Part shown: piece by piece, positions 6,958 through 14,971 of the stretch
Layout of the letters: each line of letters opens with the position of its first letter
Position numbering within the stretch: position 1 is the first letter of the stretch
NCBI GenBank assembly: GCA_905235885.1
Contig: CAJONM010000130.1
Location: 1-28,662, forward strand
Length of the DNA: 28,662 nt
Origin: an uncultured Clostridia bacterium
GTDB taxonomy: Bacteria; Bacillota; Clostridia; UBA1381
Reading direction: 5' to 3'
The notes under the pieces: generated by a model
The model's input: the letters and a program-made list of their open reading frames with translations, nothing else
What the model was told of the DNA's origin: nothing
The model's database searches: none
Position numbers and translations under genes: made by a program

Positions 6958-9900
6958 TTATTGTGCGCCTATGCAATTGATAAGCGGAGACATATTACCG
7001 TCCCACAGCATGAATTTGACCTTATCGCTGCTGTCAAATTCCGTATCTACATCTATCGAGCTGCCCGTACGGACACCGTCATAGATATGCGCCTTGCGAA
7101 GAACATTGTCTGCACCGTATACAGCCTCTATAAGAACGGTATCATCGCCCAACGCCGATGTGCCCTTTATATAGACCCTGCCGTTGCTGTAGGATATGCT
7201 CGTAGGCACACTCATTATCTTGGTCGTTACGGCAAAATCATCAAAATATACCTTGCAGTACAGTCCGTTTGTCGCAGTACCCCAGAATACGGGGAATGAG
7301 TTGTTATAGTCTGTAAATATCAATTCATCGTCAACATACATCGTTCTTGTAAATGTATCGTTGTCGTTTTCGATGGTTACCTTTACTTTTTTCCACTCTG
7401 ATGTTGACAGCTTATTTGTAAGCGAATTTGTTGCCTGCGTTGTTGTCGAGTCGCCGTAGAACAGCTGTGCCGTTGACGATCCGAGCTTGACCATAAACGA
7501 GCCTGTGAAGATGTAGCCGCTTGGCATAGCGGGATTGGTTATCTGCATCCTCGGTCCGCGGTTTGCGCTTACAAATTTTCCCGAATTGAGAACGAGAGTA
7601 TTCGTTCCGTTTACGCCCGATCCTGCTTCTATCCACCAGTTCGAAGTTGAGTCGTCGCCGTTGCCGCGCGTTCCGATATACAGGTCGGCACCGGGGTATG
7701 TTGTGTTTACAGGCTGATCGGTTGTCTGAATATACATAAATCTGCCCACGGGCGCATCGTCAAAGTTTGATGCTATATCGGTATCGGCATCCTCCTCCGG
7801 ATCCTGCTCGGCAATGCTGATGGAGGATGTATCCTTTTCTGTTGCAGCGTCGATAACGAATGATGACTCAGCTGCGTTCGTACCGTATGACATTCTTACC
7901 GTATTGCCGGAGACCGTCAGATACTTTTCGGGATCGGAAACGCTTTGGAATGATACGGTATCATCCTCGCCGTCAAGTCCCTTCATTGTCTTGAATGTCA
8001 TCTTATCGCCGTATGTGCCGGTGCTGTCCTGAGTAAGAGCTACAGATGTTCCCTCGCAGGAGATGTACAGACCCGGCTTATTTACCGATTGGATCGAAAC
8101 ATAATAATCGCTGTTCTCTCCGTCCGGCACGGATTTCGGCGCGGTAAGCTGCCATGCAGTGTTATAGCCATTCTCAGCTGATATTGCAGACAGGCTTACC
8201 GAGATCGGATAGCTTGCGTCCAAAAGTGAATTTTCAAATTCGCTGTGGCCTATGTATTTATCATCCGATGTCTTTATTACCTTCGCGCTTCCGGTAAGGC
8301 CTATCGATGTTTCCGTAAGCGGATATACATATCCGTCCTTATCAAATTCAAGCTCCTCTATACATACCGATCGTCTGAATCCCGAACCGAACGGTAGCGC
8401 GCCGTTATGGTAGATGAAGTATGTCTTTCCGTTAAAATCTATAACAGACGGATGGTTTGTGTTTGATGTGGCAGTAGGCGGCATGATTATCTGCTTGAAG
8501 TCGTATCTGCCCATCGGCGAGTCGCACATCGCATACGCCATTTCCTCGCGCCAGTTCATCGCATAGAACAAATAGTACTTTCCGTCGCGCTTATACAGCC
8601 ACGGCGCTTCTGTGTATGAGCCGCCGTTCATGCTCTTTATCGTGCGCTCTTTTATATCCCTGTTCATCGAGATGTTGCCGTCACCGTCTAGATCCTTTAT
8701 CGAGATCATATCCTCGTTAAGCTCGCAGATATAATACTTGCTGTTGCCCCATGCCAGATAGCGATGCTCCTCGCCGTATTCATCGGTGTCGATGAGTACG
8801 GTAGGATCAATATCGTTCCATGCCGAGCTTTCCGGAGCCGTCAATGTTCCGGCAACGAGCGGAGCGGACAGCGGATCGGTATACGGACCCTCCGGATTAT
8901 CCGCTACGGCAACGCCTATGGACTGCTTGCCGCTTGATGTATTATCCCATGTGCAGTAGTAGAAATAATATTTATTGTTATACTCTACCATTTGTCCTGC
9001 CCATGCGGATGTATCGCCTGTGCGCCACGATATGTCTGTCGCACTCATTATCGGACCTTTATACTCCCAGTTTTCCATATCCTTTGAGGTATAAAGCACC
9101 CATTCTCTCATTACATATTCTTCGCTTGATGCGGTGTCATGACCGACAATGAGATAGACGGTATCGCCGATCACCGTTGCCGCCGGATCGCCGCCGTAGA
9201 GGATATTTCCGCTTCCGTCAAAGCCAAGTACCGGGTTTCCTGCGCCGCCTCTTTCCAAGGCTACCGGTTCGGTCTCATCTGCTGTCATGGCAGGGGAGCT
9301 GTATACCGATGATACTATCTTCTTGCCGAATTGCGTAACATAGTTCTGATCAATACCCGTAAGCGCGATACAGGGCTGTTTTTCATCCTTATCATAGCCA
9401 TAGAGGGCATACATCGTCATTACATCGCCGGATTTATAATACTCGTCAAGCGATGTGTTGCCGTTCTTTGCAAAGCGGAGGGTGATCGTATGATCACCGT
9501 TAAAGTCCCATGTGCCCAGTCCGTCTGCCATCGTTCCGTCGGCGTTGAGCGTCACCTTTGATGAAAGAACGGGGAGGTCGTAGTTACGGTTTATGTATGT
9601 TCCCGATGTCGCTATGGAGCTCCCGTCCATTTTTGTTTTTCCCACGGATGCCAGATCATATGTACCCACAAGCATCTCTCTCGGAAGAGCCTGCTCGACC
9701 TCGCCGGCGTATGATACCGATGAAACGACCGGCCAACCGTTTATGTACATCATCTTGCGTACCTGAAGGAATGCCGCGCCTTCGACTGCGTCTTTTCTGA
9801 AATGCGAGCAGTAGAAGGACTCGCCGTTTGCGGCGGTTATCGCACTGTTATGACCTGAGCCGTAGTATATATGCGCGTCGCCGCTTTCATACGGCACATA

Positions 9901-11871
9901 ATAATCCTCCGCGTTTTCGTTTGTTACCGTCATTGATCCGTCACCGAGACGATAGGAGCCTATGAGCTTATATCCCGACGGCGACGATGTGCTGCCCTTG
10001 TCAAATTGTGTTCCGACTACAACATTCTTCGCGTCAACGAGCTGCGTACCCATATTCGTGCCGAAACTCTGTGAAAGAGCGCTTCGCGCTATACGGGTGT
10101 TATAGTTCGAGCCGAGCCAGCCGTATGATGTGAACATATAGCGGTAATTGCCGTTTTCGTACATCCACGCGCCCTCCGGACCTGCAACGCCGTTCTTTTG
10201 CGAGAATACGGTCGTGCCGAAATTATTTTTGCACGTGTTGAGAATAGTGGAGTCGCTTGTGTAGTCGATACCCTGTACAAATCCGTCATCTGTCAGAGGA
10301 GCCGCCTGTATGCCGCCCCAGAATGAGCCCCAGATAAAATATGCCTTGCCGTCGTTTGAATCGACATATATATTCGCGTCGATGGCATTTGTTTTGTATC
10401 CGCTCGTTTCCTTTGTCGCGAATACAACGCCGGCATCCTCTATGTCGGCATTCGGATCTGCCCAGAAGAGAGGACTGTCCGATTTCATAAGCGATATTGC
10501 CGAGTTTCTGCCGCCAAGACCGCATGAAAGGGAAATATACATCCAATACGGATGATCGTCATTCGGAACATATATGACATCCGGTGCCCAGTATGTGCCG
10601 TTCATGGTGGTGTTGGTGTAGTTGTTGGAGATAAACGCGTTCGTTACAGGTGATATCTGACTTGCGTTTATATTTGTGAAGTCGTACTTTGTCCAGTTTA
10701 TAAGATCGGTCGATGTAAAGATCAGGTGATGCGACGAATAAACATAATATGTATCGTCACCGTCAAATTTCACTATGGACGGATCGTGCGCACCGAATGT
10801 CGTCGCCGCCGAATCCGCCGGAGATGCTACGGGAGCCTTTATGCCGCCGTAAAGCGTTGTTGCCGGGTATGATTTATCATCGACATTAAGATTTACTACG
10901 ATCTTCTCCGCATTCGATGCGGGAATATTAAACGATACCGTTTCGCTTGAGAGCGAGGACAGCGTCACCGTATTGCTCGTGCCGAGCAAGGTCTCGTTGT
11001 CGCTGCTATCGACCGCATATGCCGACATCGACAGCGATCCGGTTTGGAGCGTGTCGTTTTCCAGCGTTGATGTTATAGTCATCGCCTTGCCGCCGTATGC
11101 GTACAGTTCATTGCCGTTCGTGTCATAAAAATGCGTGTCGCTTACAAAGCAGTTCTTATCGTAGACCTGCTCATACAGCTTGGCTGTATATGCCTCCGCC
11201 GCAAGCTCTCTTATTTCGTTCTCTGAGAGCGCGGAGGAGTATACCTTGAAATCATCTATCATTCCGTCAAAATACGGATCGGGCCACTGGGACTTGCCCA
11301 GATAGCACTGAGTAAATGTTGCAAGATCGCTGAAGTTATATGTTATGCCAGTTGAGGAGCCGACCTTGAAGCCGTCAATATACATCGTGGTCGTATTCCC
11401 CGAACGCGAAATAGACGCGTTGTGCCATTCGCCGACAGAGAATGAGGTATCCGAGTCCATACTCATCTCGCCCCCGTTCTTTATGGCAAATCGCGGATAT
11501 GCTCCGGCTGACACTGTAAGGAATGTATATACATCCATACCCGTACCGAGATCGAATACTCTTGCCCATACGCTTGTTGAATTGGGCTTGAGCCATACGC
11601 TTATCGTGAAATCACCCGTAAGCGTTTTCATTTCCGCTCCTGCGTTTATGGACGCATAGCCGCCGTCCGCGCCTGTAAGCGAAAGCGCGTTCCCGTCGCG
11701 TCCCTGTGCAAGCGAAGCGTTGCCGCTGAGCGTGTAGCTGTCGCCGCCCTGGTCAAATGTTACATTGATGATCGGCTCGACGGATGCCGCTTGTGCCGAA
11801 GTCATTATCGGACAACAGCCTATTGCGAGCGCTGCTGCGATAATAACCGATAGGATCCTCCTGAAATTCAT
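6958..11871 (-). CDS. Secreted multidomain arabinanase with two GH43 catalytic domains
   Basis: A 1637-residue extracellular enzyme. A signal peptide covers residues 1-28 (cleavage likely after TSAQA), followed by a LamG/concanavalin-like domain at about 30-228. A first GH43 domain (about 345-705) resembles endo-1,5-alpha-L-arabinanases, with base D363 (AHDPS), pKa modulator D498 (NAIDAN) and acid E566 (AGPEGAW). It is followed by the beta-barrel domain typical of Abn2-type arabinanases (about 710-855). A second GH43 domain (about 885-1195), more like arabinofuranosidase/xylosidase members, has D895 (GGDPAA), D1022 (DIDPT) and E1088 (TEAPW). Then come an AbfB- or lectin-like region (about 1255-1340) and a C-terminal beta-rich region (about 1365-1637). 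No LPXTG, SLH or dockerin anchor is seen, so it is probably released. Predicted role: breakdown of arabinan to arabinose. AAGGAAG precedes the ATG by 11 bases. Confidence 0.9.
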   Translation of the reverse strand: MNFRRILSVIIAAALAIGCCPIMTSAQAASVEPIINVTFDQGGDSYTLSGNASLAQGRDGNALSLTGADGGYASINAGAEMKTLTGDFTISVWLKPNSTSVWARVFDLGTGMDVYTFLTVSAGAYPRFAIKNGGEMSMDSDTSFSVGEWHNASISRSGNTTTMYIDGFKVGSSTGITYNFSDLATFTQCYLGKSQWPDPYFDGMIDDFKVYSSALSENEIRELAAEAYTAKLYEQVYDKNCFVSDTHFYDTNGNELYAYGGKAMTITSTLENDTLQTGSLSMSAYAVDSSDNETLLGTSNTVTLSSLSSETVSFNIPASNAEKIVVNLNVDDKSYPATTLYGGIKAPVASPADSAATTFGAHDPSIVKFDGDDTYYVYSSHHLIFTSTDLINWTKYDFTNINASQISPVTNAFISNNYTNTTMNGTYWAPDVIYVPNDDHPYWMYISLSCGLGGRNSAISLMKSDSPLFWADPNADIEDAGVVFATKETSGYKTNAIDANIYVDSNDGKAYFIWGSFWGGIQAAPLTDDGFVQGIDYTSDSTILNTCKNNFGTTVFSQKNGVAGPEGAWMYENGNYRYMFTSYGWLGSNYNTRIARSALSQSFGTNMGTQLVDAKNVVVGTQFDKGSTSSPSGYKLIGSYRLGDGSMTVTNENAEDYYVPYESGDAHIYYGSGHNSAITAANGESFYCSHFRKDAVEGAAFLQVRKMMYINGWPVVSSVSYAGEVEQALPREMLVGTYDLASVGKTKMDGSSIATSGTYINRNYDLPVLSSKVTLNADGTMADGLGTWDFNGDHTITLRFAKNGNTSLDEYYKSGDVMTMYALYGYDKDEKQPCIALTGIDQNYVTQFGKKIVSSVYSSPAMTADETEPVALERGGAGNPVLGFDGSGNILYGGDPAATVIGDTVYLIVGHDTASSEEYVMREWVLYTSKDMENWEYKGPIMSATDISWRTGDTSAWAGQMVEYNNKYYFYYCTWDNTSSGKQSIGVAVADNPEGPYTDPLSAPLVAGTLTAPESSAWNDIDPTVLIDTDEYGEEHRYLAWGNSKYYICELNEDMISIKDLDGDGNISMNRDIKERTIKSMNGGSYTEAPWLYKRDGKYYLFYAMNWREEMAYAMCDSPMGRYDFKQIIMPPTATSNTNHPSVIDFNGKTYFIYHNGALPFGSGFRRSVCIEELEFDKDGYVYPLTETSIGLTGSAKVIKTSDDKYIGHSEFENSLLDASYPISVSLSAISAENGYNTAWQLTAPKSVPDGENSDYYVSIQSVNKPGLYISCEGTSVALTQDSTGTYGDKMTFKTMKGLDGEDDTVSFQSVSDPEKYLTVSGNTVRMSYGTNAAESSFVIDAATEKDTSSISIAEQDPEEDADTDIASNFDDAPVGRFMYIQTTDQPVNTTYPGADLYIGTRGNGDDSTSNWWIEAGSGVNGTNTLVLNSGKFVSANRGPRMQITNPAMPSGYIFTGSFMVKLGSSTAQLFYGDSTTTQATNSLTNKLSTSEWKKVKVTIENDNDTFTRTMYVDDELIFTDYNNSFPVFWGTATNGLYCKVYFDDFAVTTKIMSVPTSISYSNGRVYIKGTSALGDDTVLIEAVYGADNVLRKAHIYDGVRTGSSIDVDTEFDSSDKVKFMLWDGNMSPLINCIGAQ

Positions 11872-11948
11872 TTGTTAAGACACTTCCTTCCATGTTATAA
11901 TTTTCATTTCAGCATCAAATTCGATATCTCTCTATCATATATGCATAT

Positions 11949-11977
11949 ATTTTACCACATTTCATTAAATTAGTAAA
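11949..11977 (-). promoter_or_regulatory. Promoter of the GH43 gene and downstream run
   Basis: On the minus strand TTTACT (11972-11977) and TAAAAT (11949-11954) are separated by exactly 17 bases. The expected transcript has a leader of about 70 bases before the ATG at 11871. A palindromic site lies about 12 bases upstream of the -35. Confidence 0.65.
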
Positions 11978-11988
11978 GAGTTTTTTGT

Positions 11989-12014
11989 TGAAATTTCAGC
12001 TGAAATTTCAGCTG
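11989..12014. promoter_or_regulatory. Tandem palindromic operator-like site upstream of the GH43 promoter
   Basis: Two copies of the self-complementary 10-mer TGAAATTTCA are spaced by GC. Together they form a perfect 22-base palindrome (11989-12010) and also a 12-base direct repeat, followed by GCTG. The site sits just upstream of the minus-strand -35 element, where an activator of the carbohydrate gene could bind. A related half-site (CATTTCAGC) occurs near 11904, downstream of the start of transcription. The regulator is not in the window. Confidence 0.55.
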
Positions 12015-12137
12015 TTTTACATAATTTTACGGACTATCATAGCCGCGGCGCGGCGGCACTTGCGCCAAAACTGATGCGAAAAATCGGAGCGTATCGGCAT
12101 GCTTTTGTGAAAAAATGCGGAATTTTTGTAAAAAAAC

Positions 12138-12166
12138 TTGACAAATCGGGAAAAAGAATATATAAT
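12138..12166 (+). promoter_or_regulatory. Consensus sigma-A promoter of rpsB-tsf
   Basis: Perfect TTGACA (12138-12143) and perfect TATAAT (12161-12166) with 17-base spacing, as expected for a ribosomal protein operon. Transcription should start near 12173, leaving a leader of about 100 bases before rpsB. Confidence 0.93.
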
Positions 12167-12172
12167 GATGCG

Positions 12173-12275
12173 GTATGACAAATACACACGCATAAAGCTT
12201 GCCGCTGTTGCCGTTTTGCCGCGGTTGGGGGCAAACAGAGCTTGTGCGGAGGAATAAAAACAGGAGGATATTAAA
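12173..12275 (+). promoter_or_regulatory. Structured 5' leader of rpsB, possible S2 autoregulatory RNA
   Basis: The leader can fold into one long interrupted stem. CGCA (12189-12192) pairs with TGCG (12245-12248), AAGC (12195-12198) with GCTT (12240-12243), and TTGCC (12199-12203) with GGCAA (12230-12234). The inner CCGC/GCGG may pair further. The ribosome site AGGAGG follows the fold. Ribosomal protein leaders often bind the encoded protein. I do not recognise this as a named family, and the autoregulation is inference. Confidence 0.4.
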
Positions 12276-13058
12276 ATGGCAAATGTAATTTCAATGAAGC
12301 AGCTTTTGGAAGCGGGTGTTCATTTCGGACACCAGACAAGAAGATGGAACCCGAAAATGGCTCCGTATATCTTCACAGAGAGGAACGGTATCTATATCAT
12401 CGATCTTCAGAAAACAGTTAAAAAGGTCGAGGAGGCATACTATTTCATTCGTGACATAGCCGCAGAGGGCAAGAGCGTTTTGTTCGTCGGAACAAAGAAG
12501 CAGGCTCAGGATTCGATAAAGGAAGAGGCTGAGCGCGTTGGTATGTACTATGTAAACAACAGATGGCTCGGCGGTATGCTTACGAACTTCAAGACGATCG
12601 AAAAGAGAATAGGCAGACTTGCTCAGATAAACAGCATGGAAGAGGACGGTACCTTTGACGCGCTTCCGAAAAAGGAAGTTATCATTCTCAGGAACCAGAG
12701 AGATAAGCTCGAAAAGAACCTGGGCGGCATAAAGGAAATGAAGGAACTGCCGGGCGCAATGTTCGTTGTAGATCCCAGAAAAGAAAAGATAGCGATAGCA
12801 GAGGCTAAGAAGCTTGGTATACCCGTTGTTGCGATCGTTGATACAAACTGCGATCCTGACGAGGTGGATTATGTTATCCCCGGTAATGATGACGCGATCC
12901 GTGCCGTTAAGCTCATCGCTTCGACAATGGCAAATGCGATAATTGAGGGCAGACAGGGCGAGGACGCTTTGGTTGAGTCGGCTGAAAAGGATGACGATAC
13001 CGAGGTTGAGTTCGAGGCAGCGGTCGAAGAGACGGCGGCGGAAGAGATCGAGGAATAA
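12276..13058 (+). CDS. rpsB: 30S ribosomal protein S2
   Basis: Ribosomal protein S2, a 260-residue component of the small subunit near the platform, needed for S1 or mRNA positioning. The N-terminal family block (MKQLLEAGVHFGHQTRRWNPKM), the segment LFVGTKKQAQD, the VNNRWLGGMLTNFKTI block and the C-terminal PGNDDAIRAVKL segment are all present. The last 30 or so residues are strongly acidic, as in many clostridial S2 proteins. The ribosome site is AGGAGG, 7-8 bases before ATG. It is followed 27 bases later by tsf in the usual rpsB-tsf order and driven by a consensus promoter. Confidence 0.98.
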   Translation: MANVISMKQLLEAGVHFGHQTRRWNPKMAPYIFTERNGIYIIDLQKTVKKVEEAYYFIRDIAAEGKSVLFVGTKKQAQDSIKEEAERVGMYYVNNRWLGGMLTNFKTIEKRIGRLAQINSMEEDGTFDALPKKEVIILRNQRDKLEKNLGGIKEMKELPGAMFVVDPRKEKIAIAEAKKLGIPVVAIVDTNCDPDEVDYVIPGNDDAIRAVKLIASTMANAIIEGRQGEDALVESAEKDDDTEVEFEAAVEETAAEEIEE

Positions 13059-13085
13059 TTCAAGGCATATTAGGAGGAAATTGAA

Positions 13086-14006
13086 ATGGCGGCATTTACG
13101 GCTAAAGATGTAAAAGAATTAAGAGAAATGACCGGTTGCGGTATGATGGACTGCAAGAAGGCTCTTTCGGAGGCGGACGGCGATAAGGATAAGGCTGTTG
13201 AGCTTTTGAGAGAAAAGGGACTTGCTACGGCTGCCAAGAAGTCGGGCAGAATAGCGTCTGAGGGTATAGTTAAATCATACATCGACGGCAAGATCGGCGT
13301 AGTTGTAGAGGTAAACTCCGAAACAGACTTCGTTGCAAAGAACGCGGAATTTCAGGAATTTGTATCCGATGTTGCAAAGACGGTGGCAGATACGAACCCG
13401 GCAGATGTAGAGGCTCTGAAGGCGACAGCTATCGCCGACACGACGGTAGGCGAGCTGCTTACGGCAAAGATCGCCAAGATAGGCGAAAATATGAATATCC
13501 GCCGTTTTGCGAGAGTGGAAACAACAGGTGTTGTTGTTGACTATATCCATGCGGCAGGAAAGATCGGCGTACTCGTTGAGGCGCAGGCACCGGATAATGA
13601 TGATGTAAGAGAAGCACTGAAAAATGTTGCGATGCAGGTCGCGGCATTGAACCCCAAATATCTTTCAAGCGAAGATGTTCCGCAGGACTACAAGGATCAT
13701 GAAATGGAGATCCTCGTTGCCCAGGCAAAGAACGATCCCAAGAACGCGTCAAAGCCGGATAATATCCTTGAGAAGATGGTAGTTGGCCGTCTTAACAAGG
13801 AGCTTAAAGAGGTCTGCTTGCTTGAGCAGCTCTATGTAAAGGCTGAGAACAAGGAATCGGTTGCAAAATATCTTGAAGCGGTAAGCAAGAAGATAGGCGC
13901 GGATATAACATTAAAGAGCTTTGTTCGTTTCGAGACGGGCGAGGGTCTTGAGAAGAAAGAGGACGATTTCGCGGCTGAGGTTGCTGCAATGACAGGCAAT
14001 AAATAA
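13086..14006 (+). CDS. tsf: Translation elongation factor Ts
   Basis: EF-Ts, the nucleotide exchange factor that reloads EF-Tu with GTP during elongation. Its 306 residues start with the UBA-like N-terminal domain (VKELREMTGCGMMDCKKAL). The EF-Tu-contacting TDFVAKN motif is near residue 80 and is followed by the core subdomains. AGGAGG lies 8 bases before ATG. It shares the rpsB promoter and ends before a strong terminator. Confidence 0.98.
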   Translation: MAAFTAKDVKELREMTGCGMMDCKKALSEADGDKDKAVELLREKGLATAAKKSGRIASEGIVKSYIDGKIGVVVEVNSETDFVAKNAEFQEFVSDVAKTVADTNPADVEALKATAIADTTVGELLTAKIAKIGENMNIRRFARVETTGVVVDYIHAAGKIGVLVEAQAPDNDDVREALKNVAMQVAALNPKYLSSEDVPQDYKDHEMEILVAQAKNDPKNASKPDNILEKMVVGRLNKELKEVCLLEQLYVKAENKESVAKYLEAVSKKIGADITLKSFVRFETGEGLEKKEDDFAAEVAAMTGNK

Positions 14007-14018
14007 GTTGTGATCTGC

Positions 14019-14052
14019 AAATGGGGCTGTTGTGTATACAGCCCCATTTTTT
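14019..14052 (+). terminator. Intrinsic terminator after tsf
   Basis: The 10-bp arms ATGGGGCTGT (14021-14030) and ACAGCCCCAT (14038-14047) enclose a 7-base loop and are followed by T6, a classical rho-independent terminator. It ends only 13 bases before the next start codon. Confidence 0.95.
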
Positions 14053-14065
14053 GAAATTTAGGAGT

Positions 14066-14956
14066 ATGCGAGAATTTACGATAAATAAAAACGACAGCGG
14101 ACAGCGGATAGATCGGTTCATAACAAAGCTTATGCCGGCGCTGCCGCAATCGATGCTTTATAAAGGGCTCAGGAAAAACTGCGTCAAACTCAACGGAAAG
14201 CATATAAAGGACGGCTCGGTCTTTGTAAAAGAAGGCGATGTTGTCAATTTATATTTCAGTGATGAATTTTTTGAAAGCAAGTCGTCATTCAATTATGTCA
14301 GAGCCGACATAGATGTGGTGTATGAGGACGATAATATAATTATCGTAAACAAGCCGTCGGGCGTTATCGCGCATTCGGACACAAAAAACGCGCAGACGAC
14401 GCTCATTGATATGATAAAAAGCTATTTGTATGATAACGGCGAATATGACGAAAAGGCTGAAAACTCGTTCAGCCCGTCGCTGTGCAACCGTCTCGACCGC
14501 AATACCGCCGGACTTGTGATAGCGGCAAAAAATGCCGCCGCGCTGCGCGATATGAACGCGCGTATAAGAAACAGAGAAGTACGCAAATTCTATACCGCCC
14601 AGGTCGAGGGAACACCGCCGCAAAGCGGACATCTGGAGGGCTATGCGGTACGCGATCGCATGGTCACAAGCATAACGGAAAAAAAGCAGGACGGAGCAAA
14701 GGCGGTATCGCTTGATTACAGAGTAACGGCGCGGCGATCGGGCGGCGCAACGCTTGAGATCGAGCTGCACACGGGCAGAACGCATCAGATACGGGCGCAG
14801 CTTGCCGCTGTGGGCTATCCGCTTGTCGGGGACACTAAATACGGTGGGCACGGCGCAAAATACAGACAAGCCTTGCGCGCGGTGCGGCTGGAATTTGATT
14901 TTTCCGATACGGACAGCATACTCGGATATTTAAGCGGAAAAAAGATAAAGCTATGA
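14066..14956 (+). CDS. RluA-family 23S rRNA pseudouridine synthase
   Basis: A 296-residue pseudouridine synthase of the RluA/RluC/RluD family, which isomerises specific uridines, mostly in 23S rRNA. An S4 RNA-binding domain occupies about residues 12-65 (LYKGLRKNCVKLNGKHIKDG...EGDVV). The catalytic domain holds D144 in CNRLDRNTAGLVIAAK and the later HTGRTHQIRAQLA block. The frame is open upstream to 14021, but those codons are the tsf terminator stem and lie outside family homology, so I start at 14066. The AGGAG before this ATG is only 1 base away, an unusually short gap that may mean weak or re-initiated translation. The target uridine cannot be deduced. rsmA follows 15 bases later. Confidence 0.9.
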   Translation: MREFTINKNDSGQRIDRFITKLMPALPQSMLYKGLRKNCVKLNGKHIKDGSVFVKEGDVVNLYFSDEFFESKSSFNYVRADIDVVYEDDNIIIVNKPSGVIAHSDTKNAQTTLIDMIKSYLYDNGEYDEKAENSFSPSLCNRLDRNTAGLVIAAKNAAALRDMNARIRNREVRKFYTAQVEGTPPQSGHLEGYAVRDRMVTSITEKKQDGAKAVSLDYRVTARRSGGATLEIELHTGRTHQIRAQLAAVGYPLVGDTKYGGHGAKYRQALRAVRLEFDFSDTDSILGYLSGKKIKL

Positions 14957-14971
14957 GAAAGGGCAATTTGT

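Noticed and set aside
14021..14065. Earlier start for the pseudouridine synthase
   Set aside because: The first 15 codons would be translated from the tsf terminator stem and lack family similarity.
14485..14515. Asn in place of the usual His in the pseudouridine synthase motif (NRLDRNTAG)
   Set aside because: I recall this form in many clostridial RluA relatives, and the catalytic Asp is intact.
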